A stretch of 64,000 nucleotides of DNA from Armillaria gallica. Its lineage: Eukaryota > Basidiomycota > Agaricomycetes > Agaricales > Physalacriaceae. The notes under the pieces are model-generated. The model was not told the origin of the DNA and ran no database searches. It saw only the letters and a list, made by a program, of their open reading frames with translations. Positions 10,201 through 20,429 of the stretch are shown piece by piece. Positions within the stretch are counted from its first letter, which is position 1; every line of letters begins with the position of its first letter. The stretch lies in assembly GCA_037576215.1 (NCBI GenBank), contig JBANDB010000012.1:2480001-2544000 (forward strand), read 5' to 3'. The translations under genes were made by a program, and so were the position numbers.

Positions 10201-13150
10201 AATTACAGGCTAAAAGAAAAGAATTGACAAATTCTAGTAGGACTGGTCGCACCACCTTCTGCATGTCTCAGATCACCTCAGTGAGCCAGCAGAAAAACAA
10301 AACTCTGAACATTGGGTCCCAATGTCGCCATAATAAATCGGGGAACGCAAATACGCGAATACTCCTATAATTGTCGTGCAACGCAGCGGTCGATCCGAAG
10401 GAGGCAGAACCACCTGTCTTCATAAGGACTTCCGTAGAGGCGTCCGTGTGCTGGTCCTCTGGCACACGGAGGGTCGATGCTGCTAACCGCGATCATTGTG
10501 GTCACGGATGTTCGCAACCTCACCTCGATAGGGATGATGTCTTCCTTAGACTGAACTAAGGCGGCCTGACTCGTCGGTCTCGATGTGTGTCTGGAAGGAT
10601 TTGGAGGGCGACTTGTGTCTTCTCCATTTCGGGTAGTGCGAAAGCATATGAGGATCTGGATGTGAGGCAGATGACCGTCTCTCCATTGCGACCATCTTCC
10701 CCTCCTCAGTAAGTCCTGATGAGCTTGGTCAGAAAAAGCGGTGCTAATATCAGGAACAGAAATCGTCAAGATCGAGAGGCTGAGAAAGTCAAGGTGAGTG
10801 TTCGCCGTTAATTTGAAAATGCAAAGCGGTGAATACCTCTTTAGGATTTAATTTTGTTGCCATGGATCGTTCCTGGGTGTAATTTGAAACCAGATCTAGG
10901 TAGCTCAAATCAAAGAATTTGCAAAGAATGTGGCATTGGTTCGAGAACGCAAAGGTAACGAGCGTGGAGATCATTCTGTCAAGGGTGGATGAAGAGATGG
11001 CTACGGCTTTTTTGGCATCTTCTTTTGATCTCACTGAATCCTGATGACCGCGCACTGTTATTCCAAGGGCAAAATTAGCAGGATAAATGCACCTACCGTG
11101 CGCGCGCTCTTTGTATTTCAAGTAAACTTTCCACCACTTTCTGGAGACTGTGACGTCGACAAGAAGCAGCGCCCTCCGAATGAGAGATGCGCCCGCGTTG
11201 CTCGTTTTCCTTGTTCGTCGGCCCAGACCTTCAAGACCCGCTTCAAACGCTTGCCTGCATCCAGGCATCCTGATGCTTCCGGACGTCACCACAGCTGATA
11301 CAGAGCTGTAGCAAAGCGGTGCAGGTAAACGTTATGATAGGACATCGTCATTGAAGCAGGATCCCACGGGGCCGCAAAGGCACATTCTTGCATCTAGAGC
11401 GAATTGTACCAGTGCCGTTGATATCATGACAATGGATTAAACCAACCACAATCCAACGGGAGAGGATAATGGAGACACAGGAGGAATGAAATGTAGACAC
11501 TGCGACCGTCGGCGATTTCAAGGCGCAGGGTCTTCTGCCCTTGGCCTTGAATGGTAGTACCTAGCCGAAATAGTGTGGTATAGCTAATCTACGACTAGAA
11601 GAAGACAACGAATCAATACAGACACGCCAGATTAGAGCTATTAAACTGACCACAAAAAAGCCACAGCGTCTTCAGCCGAAAACGATGACGTTCAGCTTAC
11701 ACGCTTGTCAAAAAGATATCGGGAGAAATTTGACACTCGTGTGGTGAATAAGGAAGCAAGGAGGACATGGATTATATCATCCGAATTCCCTCGGCGCCTA
11801 AGACTGAGAGCAATCATTAGCTACAGAGATGGAGATAACAAGGTATAAAATACCAATTCAAAGTGGTACCTATGTACACACATCATAGACCAAAGGCTAA
11901 GCAATGGAAATGATAGGTAGATGATAACCGGAAGAGATGACAGCGGTCCAGCAACGTATTTCCCTAGTGACAGAACCAATATGAAGTTTAAAGTTGACCA
12001 AGCCGTCTTGGCCCTCAATCGTTGCCGATGCTAGACAGTGAGTGCCGATTCGGTTTGACTAACACTGGCATAGAGTGCCATCAACACCACAACAAAGCAA
12101 TGACGGAGGCGCACTTCTGCTTTATAGAACTGAGTCCGGGGGCACAGCGTATTCCCCAAACTGCGCTTGTTTGTTCTGGATATGGAAGAAGAGCCTCATC
12201 ATAATTGCAAGTGGTGGAGGAGAGGTGCAGTGGAGGTCTATGGGCGTAAACACGGGAGGTGGTCACTGATAGGTTGTCGTTCTTTTCTACTTTTTTGCCT
12301 CGTCGGTCCTGAGAACATGCTCCCTGATTTCTTACGTGAGAAAATGGCAAACACCCGCGTCCAACTTCGAAGCTTGGCTATTTAATTAATTCGAAATACT
12401 TCAGTATGTATCGCTTGTGTATGCGCTGGTTACCGGCCTTGATGGCAGCCATCATCGGCGAGGCAGTATGAACCAATTCAGAGACTATGGGAGAGAATAG
12501 TAAGACATGAGACTTGAGATGATAGAGGATACTCATACCATTTCATTGATCAAGATGAACTCACAGCTGAGCCGTCCCCAGCCATCGTAGCTGACACAGC
12601 AGGCAGCATATCGCAATTGACGCGGACGAGTAGGACAGATATTCGATACTGAAAGAGTCACAGCCAGGAACCACTCCCATCGTAAGAAGAAGGATAGATA
12701 CTGGAAGTGCCGTTCGAATACAGGTCGCCCATAGCGTGCGCATTATGGGGAGAGGTGCAAAGATGGGCGATGTATGGACTCCTGGCACGCGGAGAAATAG
12801 ACAGAGAGTCCTGATTAACGGCGGAAAATGTACCGGTATGTTAAGAAGTGGAGCGAAGATAGAATCGATGGCGGTAGTCTACGCGATAGACTAGGAGGCT
12901 GATCGTCTCTATCGTATTCCGTCGAGACGCAGTGGAAAGGCAGGAAGTGTCATCACAAGAGTACCTTCAAAACCATCATTCACTGAAAGTGGGCATCATA
13001 CGCATTCGGTGTATGGTGTCGGGTGATACAATGATGCGTCGGGATTTGAAAGGTGGCCAGGCCAATAATATGGATAGTGGGGGACCCACAGGAGCGAGCG
13101 CTAGTGCCCGTTATACAGGGTTTCTCGTGTCCGCCCCGAGTGTGATGCTC
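10200..13150 (-). pseudogene. Decayed multi-span membrane-protein-like gene relics
   Basis: Minus-strand fragments include two hydrophobic segments at 12561-12788 (PLPIMRTLWATCIR, then a long Leu/Ile/Cys-rich run), a possible earlier segment near 12850-12930, and a basic loop with DRMISTLVTFAFSNQ near 10970. The order would suit a 7-transmembrane receptor-like protein of basidiomycetes, but stops and frame changes separate every piece. The 10441-10670 part recurs at 20050-20280. I regard this as a pseudogene or several superimposed relics. Confidence 0.3.
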
Positions 13151-13527
13151 TTGTAACAAAGCAGCAGAAACAGAAGAGAACAAGCCAATACTTAGTGATA
13201 AACTTGACAACGTACGCGAAGACCGCAATAGATACACCCTTTCTCCACCGCGCCAATAAAGAACCGATAAAGGATTGAAGACGATGCAAGCAAGAAAGAC
13301 GATTCTAGTGGAGGTGGGAATTGCGTGTGTTCGCCCGTACCCGGGGAACGGATTTGGCCCGTATGCCCGCCAACTTAGCGTGGTGAGTACTGGGTTCCGT
13401 CCCCATTGAGCGAGGCAGGGAGACGTATATACCGATCGACTCGGTATACGCACTAGTCACGGTCACTGTTACGTCACAACACAGTGCTCAATTGATGCTC
13501 AACGTAACGTTCAAACTTTGTTCAAAC

Positions 13528-13558
13528 CTTTAAAATGTGTCGAGATGAACTTCAAATG
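13528..13558 (+). promoter_or_regulatory. Z3 core promoter: TATA-like box plus ATG element
   Basis: CTTTAAAAT at 13528-13536 precedes GAGATGAACTTCAAATGCC, with the ATG at 13545, 55 nt before the start codon. Here the upstream ATG opens a long overlapping frame (13518-13934 region), which is an out-of-frame read-through and not the family protein. Confidence 0.5.
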
Positions 13559-13599
13559 CCAGCTCCTTACATATCTCCCTCAACATCAACTCTTGTACA

Positions 13600-14469
13600 A
13601 TGTCTTCGGCTGCCTTACCATCCAGAGGGCAGTGCATCCAGGTCACTGGCAACTACTGTCAGTGTCCTTGGTTTGTGTCGACTCTGTTAGATCAGGTAGG
13701 CTCTCGTTCACCTTCACCTATATTTCCATGCTCACAATCTCCCAGCACCTCTGCGGTCTGTGCGGACACGGCATTCACGCGCATGTCGATTATGTTTCAA
13801 TGGTCGTCAACTATTATCCCGCGAATCAATGCGCCGCGTATGTCCAAAGGGTATCCTCCTCCCCACTCTATACGATAGTTTGGACTCATGCAGTCTACAT
13901 TGTAGACACCTCTAGCACAGCGTTGCACGTGTGAAGCTCAGCTTTGTGACCATGTCCCTACCAATAATCCCTATCGTTCTGAGGAACCGTGGACCGTTTT
14001 GGACTATTTCACGGACAGTAACGGCTACAATGCTGCCGCGTTCAGCTATTCCAACAACGCCGTCAACGATCCATACACACCCAGCTCCGTGTCCTTTTCC
14101 TCCGCCGATTCCGATGATGCTGCCACCCAGTCTTCTCACGGCGCGTACCTCATGCCAACCGCTAGGGCGCCTGTTTTCTCCCTGAGTCCCCGCCATCCAT
14201 CCAGCCCTTCCAGCGGTGCGGAGAACAGTCCCTTCGCTTCCTCATCCATCTCTTCTCCTTCCAGTAGCGCCTCATCTGCTATTCAATCGGATATCACTCA
14301 GATTCAAGCTTATAACTCCAACCATTACTTTGTTCATCCGGACCGTTTTATCAACACCTACGCTCGTCAGCCAGACGACGACGAGGCGGATGAGAAGTTG
14401 CATTACCACGGCGATTCGAATGCGATATACGGCTCGATGCCCGATGCTTCGTTGGGCCCATACGCTTAA
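13600..14469 (+). CDS. Z3: Cys/His-rich low-complexity-tail protein (249 aa, 3 exons)
   Basis: Exons 13600-13695, 13746-13850 and 13921-14469, phase 0. Exon 1 MSSAALPSRGQCIQVTGN then CQC; exon 2 HLCGLCGHGIHAHVDYVSMV...NQC; exon 3 RCTCEAQLCDHVPTNNPYR. It is the closest relative of Z1: much of exon 3 and the sequence before the start are shared, so the two are a recent duplicate pair. The tail is Ser-rich and ends LGPYA, with the Trp-Ser of the terminal motif changed to Ser-Leu. All frames are open. Confidence 0.85.
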
Positions 14470-15300
14470 CATATACCGACGACTGCCTCCACAATCATGT
14501 CTGTTGTTTTCTAACGATCTTAGCCTTATCTATCCATTATCGCTAGGATCCCCGGACCTAGCTATCTTCAACCTTTCTATCGATGATTGCCCCAAAACAA
14601 TCTACGTTCAATCGATTGCGCAGTGCGCGCATATATTCTCACTCCTATCCCCTCGGCTCGACTCTTCTCTCTCCAATCGTCACCGCGAAGCGGGACCTTA
14701 GACTTCAAACTCCTCATTTTGTGTTTGCTGTGGTTACGTTTTGGTTACATTCCGTTTTCCTATCTTCCAGGTTCTTGTTCGTATCATCGATTTTGTTGAT
14801 TATCGTCGCTTCGCTTTCGAATGTTTTGCTTTGACCTTTTGATGCTTATCGATTAGTCGACGGTCGTTATCCGTTTGTCTTCAACGTGTTGTAGTTGCTA
14901 CTTCAACGTCGTTAGGGCGGCATTAATATTATCCGAATTGCCCTCCTGGGATTTCAGGCGCCTACTTTTCATACAAATCTCGGAAATCTTTGTTAATAAT
15001 AGAGATAGATACAACGGAAATTGAAAGTAGCATTTGAAAGCAGTACTAGAATCATAGACGAAGGCGACCAAATTGTCGGGGCAACCAAACCGAAAGACGA
15101 ACGTAATTGCGGCAAACGAATATGAAGGTCCAATACAGATGACCGTAGTACCATTGTACGGATAAGTCATCACTAGGGTGTAACAATAAAAGCTAAGAGC
15201 GAGCAGTCAAGAAGCAGACAGTAGGTAGTACAAATGGACCAATCGACGACTCCTGATGAGCATACTGGATGTGGATGTACACTGATGATTAGATGTAGTG
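14470..15300. other. Z3 3' flank
   Basis: T-rich sequence, probably including the Z3 3' untranslated region. No gene is supported. A hydrophobic minus-strand frame at 14898-15173 lies where related flanks follow Z2, but shows no domain. Confidence 0.4.
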
Positions 15301-15314
15301 CTGAGCATCAACGT

Positions 15315-16043
15315 TCAGAGTCGCCCGAGTAGCCTCGTGGATCCAATGTCGCTCTCTTCATGCTGACGGGACATTCCCACCAAGGAGCGCTGGCCAGACC
15401 TTTCCTTTGTCGCGCTGGTATCAGCCATCTGCTTCTGGATGAAGACTGCGTCTTTCTCAAGCTGAGCAACAGCTTTGATTTGAGCGGTGTTCGATGGATC
15501 AGTTAGGGTAGCAACGGGAGCAGGAGTGGGGGCAAGTGTGTTGGCGCTGGTGGATGGAAGGGGTTTGGCCACGCCGCCAGAAGGACGTTCGCCACTCCTA
15601 CGCTGGATGCTGGCAATCGCAGGAACTTCTTGCTTCTCTAGATGTTCCATCAGAGCCTGAGCCTCAGGCAAGCGATAAGGATTCTGCATTGGTCTATGGC
15701 TGATAAGCATGGCAGCGCAGGTGCACGCCTGGGTGCGAGGTGACTAGAGTATTCAAAGCATAAGCACCATGCTCAATGTCTGATGAGGAGAAAGTACCTC
15801 TTGGACATAGGCCGCACAATGACTCGCGGAGCAGTGATGGACGATCTTTGACACGTAGTCGACATGAGAATGGATACCATGCCCGCACTTGCTGCAGGCA
15901 AACTGCAGATATGTGAGCACGCAAAACAGCACAATCCGATGAAAGGTCACCTTGTTGGCCGCAGAAGAAGGAGGAGACATGAACCATAGACACTGACAGG
16001 GCTTGCTCCCGTCGCCCTCTAGGCATCGAGCTCTGTAAGGCAT
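15315..16043 (-). CDS. Z4: divergent family member with a different C-terminal tail (about 208 aa)
   Basis: Minus-strand exons 15951-16043, 15798-15902 and 15315-15743. Exon 1 from MPYRARC gives C...CQCLWF. Exon 2 is FACSKCGHGIHSHVDYVSKI...HHC...HC, exactly 105 nt as in the other copies. Exon 3 opens TQACTCAAM. The Cys of the exon 3 C-x-H pair is lost (LISHRP). The tail lacks the WSGPYA end and instead has Ala/Pro/Thr-rich sequence and a short Lys/Gln/Glu helix-like stretch. The reading frame is open upstream to 16163, so an earlier start is possible; I chose 16043 because it aligns with the family start. A partial decayed copy is Z6. Confidence 0.7.
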
Positions 16044-16380
16044 CTTCAACGGACCCATCGTGCGAACACCGTTGATCATGAACGTATCACGAAAGAGTGG
16101 GATGGAGTTGGGATTCATCTGTAAGACGGCAGCGACGACGACTAGTAGTGGTGGCAGCTGCACAATGAACGATTATGTACAGCATGACATCTTCCCATAC
16201 TTTCCCACGCCACACCTCTTAGCACTGTCATGATCCTTCAGTTTCTCGAATTCTCACCCGCTTCTGACGTACATTGGACAGAGCACAAGATCTGTCGACA
16301 CTGGCATCGTTGATGGCAGAGCGATACTTGTATCTAGTCGGAAGTGAAAAATCTTCGATTCGGCACGAGTTCAACGTTCA
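15800..16380 (-). repeat. Segment duplicated at 27.9-28.5 kb
   Basis: Exons 1 and 2 of Z4 and about 340 bp upstream recur at 27893-28490 in the same orientation with high similarity, including the upstream stretch around TGACGTACATTGGACAGAGC. Exon 3 was not copied. Confidence 0.75.
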
Positions 16381-16641
16381 ACTTCCGGCAAAACTAAGGA
16401 CGCTTACCACTTGTCGACAGATTCAAGTTACACCTGGAGGAGCTGGCCAAACTTGAAAAGACTACTGCACTATGGCATCTCTCTCCGGAAGAAGTATTCT
16501 TGTGGCATATATCTATAGGAACTGCTCACTACTGTATCGACATGGTCCTACCACGCTGCTTTGCACGAACTTCTTGGCCCGGTTTAAATAAATAATTACA
16601 ACAGATTACAAGACTCCATAACAAGAACTACCCTTCTCAAT

Positions 16642-17574
16642 TCACTTCATTCTATGGTAGTAATTTTCTGATCGTAATGATAGCGGACGCGCTTGCACAC
16701 CTGGCGAGTACGTAGAAGAAGGATACTGAAGAGGTTCAGAGCGCGGTAGACCCTTCTTCTCATCCAGATACTTCCAGAAAGCACGCGACGGTGCGGAATT
16801 TCTAGATCTTCGTCGTCTGCGTAGCATGAAGAGTACGAGTCCTGATAAAATGGATAACAACGCAAGCGAGCCGAGGACGCCGCCTACGATGGCTCCCGTG
16901 TGTGACGCGGTTTTGGTCTGAGTGGCTGCCATTGGTGTTGCTTCCCTTTGGAAACAGTCAGGTATGCTACATGTTGGTAAACACTGCCATACGTACTCTG
17001 TTGCTGTTGAAGCGGGACTCTGATCTACCGGCGCACTAGAACCTGTTGAAGGAGGAATGATCTCTCCCCCGATTCCTGTATCTGTAGTATTCGACCCATC
17101 CACTGCAAACCAATGGCTATATGCGAGAACCTCATATAGTCTGGGAGAACTCGTCTGAGAATATAGTAATCAGTCGATAGCAAGACATACCCGACGCCCC
17201 AAGCCATCACTATATGATCCTTCACATCAGGGTTTCCCGTATGATTGAAGGTCATAGTAACGTTTTGATCTTGTGTGAAATTCGTCACAGCCCAATTCAC
17301 CGGTACATTTGAAGAATAGTCTGGCAGGACATTGGGGATTCCCCCCTTTGCCCGATATACACCAAGGTTGAACTTTGGGGGGTCTCCCAACATCCAGCGT
17401 AGGGATATCTGCGTACTTTGATACACTGTGGGAGTGCCATTTAGCAGGAAGATGTCCAAGGACAACGAGAACGGAAAAGTGGCTGCGAGAAAGCATCTGC
17501 GTCCTGGCGTTATTCAGTTGCACAAGAAACGAGTAAACGATCTCGGCTTACAATTGAAAGAGTGAAAGAAACAT
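16642..17574 (-). CDS. Type I single-pass surface protein, copy 1 (250 aa, 4 exons)
   Basis: Minus-strand exons 17552-17574, 17191-17496, 16997-17116 and 16642-16945 join to an open frame of 250 codons. A signal peptide covers about residues 1-21 (MFLSLFQLCFLAATFPFSLS). The outer region has a W-x3-D-P-x2-F-x-L pattern (RWMLGDPPKFNL) and N-x-S/T sites, then a Ser/Thr/Pro stalk. A membrane helix lies at about 168-191 (GAIVGGVLGSLALLS), followed by LRRRRRS. The cytoplasmic tail is about 55 residues. This layout is common among basidiomycete Mid2-like surface proteins; no enzyme activity is implied. Intron acceptors were chosen because the same choices open the paralogue at 20435-21481. Confidence 0.7.
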
Positions 17575-17639
17575 GAGAGGATGAGAGGATGTGGAGGGCG
17601 GCAACAAATATTGGGGTGGAGACTAAGCGTTTCGCCTTT

Positions 17640-19100
17640 TGACTTTAAATGGGCGTAGCGACGGGTGGATGATATCATGATTGCAGCGTATGAGATGATC
17701 ATCGCTAGTGCTGATGGTAGTAATCAAATTCAGATCAACCTCCCGCTGCTAATACAGCTACATCTAATAGAAGTCCACCTAAACTCCGCACCTCAAAAGT
17801 GCGGGCGGAGAAAGATGAAAGAATATCAAGTGGAGAGCGCTCAGTAAAGGCGAGTACATCCGAGCCTGATGAGAGAAATCCACATAAGGTATTCCGAGTC
17901 GAGGGAGACTATGATGGTGGAGGCGACCCCCGTAACCGAAGGCATAGAACTGGGATACTATGTGATCTCCTGCGTGATGACACAGACGGCCTGTTTCTCC
18001 GGCTTCCCTAGTACAATGGTCATGATGGATACGGCAACTGATATAAAGATCAGCAGTGCGACCATACCAGCAATGCTGCCCCTCCGAAGTGCCAGTACTT
18101 AGGTATTAGGGGTTAGGAATATGGAAACGTTGTCGTTGATTTCATTTCGGAACCTTGGAACGCTGTGAGTAACTACGGCACGGAATCAAGGTCGCTTTGT
18201 AGTACCGACCTTTTTTGACTGCAAATTTCTCGCCACAGCGGAATATATTGATGTACCAGTACCCTCTTCGGTTAAGCTTGCATTAAGCACCCTCGAAGCA
18301 TTGCCTGCCGCCGACGATCCTTGTGAATATGCACCTAAATCCAATTTGAACACACTCGACGAGCGGAAACGAAGTGGGATAACTTACAGATCATTGAGCA
18401 AATGATCAATAGCCGGACGGTAGACATAATGGGAGAATGATAGAAGAACGTTTCCTTCAACTATTGAGTGTACCAATCACGATATCGCTCTTCGCGATCG
18501 ATGCTTTCGTTCAAGATGGCACCGTCAAAAAGTGGTCAAATATGCAGCGAATTGCAACGATAGCATTGACATCGTGGATAGGGAAAGGGATTTCACTTTG
18601 GAACTGCAATACGAAGATTCTGTTTATCGCTGAAGCCGCTCTTAGTCCCATCCTGAGGGTTTTCACCACCTCTAAATTCTGTCCCTTGATCGTTGAGGAT
18701 GAAAATGCCCTAGAGTAGAAGTGACGAAGATCGACGAGTAATCGTAAGACAGGTATGATGGATTGCTTGAGCCCAAGGCCGTACTATGCCAAGTTTGAAC
18801 ACAGATGTTGGGTCTCATGTGCCAGTGCTTCAACACGAAGGGCAGGGTAGTAGTCCAGCGAAACCTGTCGGGGAGGGATGTGAAAACAGATTCAACAAAC
18901 GCACAGCAAGTGTCTTGTTCCTCTTCGGCGACACAAAAGCGTCGAATAGGAGACGACGCCTGATTTCGAAGACACTGTATTGGGTAGCGCGCATTATTAG
19001 ATTTTTTTTCTTTTTCAATTAAGCTGAAGACCGCACCGGATGCCGGTTGCAAAGAAGCGTAGACATGTCTTCCAATCGACGCCTTCAAGTTCCTCTGGCA
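17640..19100 (-). pseudogene. Decayed membrane-protein relic upstream of surface protein copy 1
   Basis: Minus-strand pieces include a Ser/Thr-rich stretch near 18230-18340 and a hydrophobic helix near 18000-18080 (GMVALLIFISVAVSIMTIVL), compatible with another single-pass surface protein. Frames are interrupted and no continuous model emerged. The same arrangement recurs at 21.6-23.05 kb with the helix near 21940-22010. Sequence near 18530-18610 also resembles the relics at 3.5, 4.8 and 11.4 kb. Confidence 0.35.
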
Positions 19101-19499
19101 TGTAAATCATGTCCGTTCAAGCATCAAGTTTTGGTAGGCTGTGAGTCACACGCAAATAAACTTTGTATGATCAACAAAACTGGCGCATTGCAAAGGAATT
19201 ACATACCTGGTGTTAATGGACATCTGGTTCTCTGAACGCTGCGTGTCCGCCAATGAGCTTGCGATGACAAACACATGCCTCGATTAATCGACATCTTCAA
19301 AAGAGGTCAAGTTTCGGAGACGCTGACGGAAAAAGAGCAGCAGATGGACAAGTCACAGTCGCATGAAGAAGGCAAGAGAGTCGAGATGAGGAAGCAGTTG
19401 AAGGTTCAGGCTCAGGTCCTGTGCCGGCGGCGGACCAAGACAAGCGTAAATAACACGTACCGCCTCTGAATCAAATTGAATTTAATTCAAATTCAACTC

Positions 19500-20040
19500 A
19501 GTCGTGTTCGGAAGTATTCCTATTTCTCAAAATAGCATTAAGTAAAAACAAGAACCGTCGTGTCGGACAAGCCACAATAGGAAGAGTGGGCGACAGTATC
19601 CGGCGAGGCGGGGAACGATTTGGATTATAGATGTTGTAGTCGCGAGAAAGCCGCCGACGAACAAAAAAGAGATACAGTCGACTCTGTAATAACCCATACC
19701 CCTCTGTTCCCACTCGGCGCTATGGGTTATGAGGGAGTATGGGTTTAAAGAGAGGAATTTGAGGGTAATTTGCACTTTGGTAGACGAACAAACCTATGGG
19801 TTATGGGGGTGTATGGCTTTATAGAGGTATGGGTTATTAGAGTCGACTGTACTCACTTTCACTGGCTCGACATTTCCTATGTTGCTTCTATGTGGCCATT
19901 TTTCTCTGACTAACAGCTGAATAGGCTACTCCAGACTTACTGAAGATGGTTGCAGTGGAGCAAAGTCTCTATCGACCTCCCGTACCATCTTTCCGTTTTT
20001 CCAACTGTAGGTTCATATCTAATTTTCGTTCGTCTTCTAA
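19500..20040. other. Spacer between the two surface-protein blocks
   Basis: Apart from the MITE described separately, nothing gene-like is visible. Confidence 0.5.
19675..19849. mobile_element. pogo/Tc1-like MITE (175 bp)
   Basis: The left end CAGTCGACTCTGTAATAACC and the right end, read on the minus strand as CAGTCGACTCTAATAACC, form terminal inverted repeats. Each end is flanked by TA (19673-19674 and 19850-19851), the target duplication typical of Tc1/mariner/pogo elements. Inside is a direct repeat of about 28 bp around CTATGGGTTATG. No coding capacity. Confidence 0.75.
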
Positions 20041-20046
20041 ATATCG

Positions 20047-20285
20047 CTAGGTTCCGTGTGCTGGTCCCCTGGCACACGGAGGGTCGATGCTGCTAACCAT
20101 GATCATTGTGGTGACGGATGTTCGCAAGCTCGCCTCGATGGGGATGATGTCTTCCTTAGACTGGACTAAGGCAGCATGACTCGTCAGTCTATATGTGCGT
20201 CTGGAATTCGGAGAGCGACTCGGGTCTTCTCCATTTCTGGTAGTGCGAAAGTACATGAGGATCTGGATGTGAGGCAGATGATCGG
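20047..20285. repeat. Duplicate of 10441-10670
   Basis: About 230 bp closely matching the sequence at 10441-10670, including CTGGCACACGGAGGGTCGAT. Minus-strand frames are open in places (20047-20370), but the frame is not conserved as a recognisable domain. Confidence 0.7.
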
Positions 20286-20429
20286 TTTGAGTGGCTTCAC
20301 GTTTTTGACTGCAGGATAGACGGTAACGTTGACGAGAGAGATGTGCACTGTCGGGAGGAAACACGGTCAAGATGCATTTATCGTTGTTACATCAAGTACA
20401 ACCATCGTGTCCGATCGGTAAGTCCACAC

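Larger units (their letters stand above)
16640..19500. repeat. Segmental duplication block, copy 1
   Basis: This block matches 20430-23250 in the same orientation, with the surface-protein gene, its upstream relic, and a shared right end around CCGCCTCTGAATCAAATTG (about 19460 and 23205). Identity is clearly incomplete by eye, so the duplication is not recent. Confidence 0.75.
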
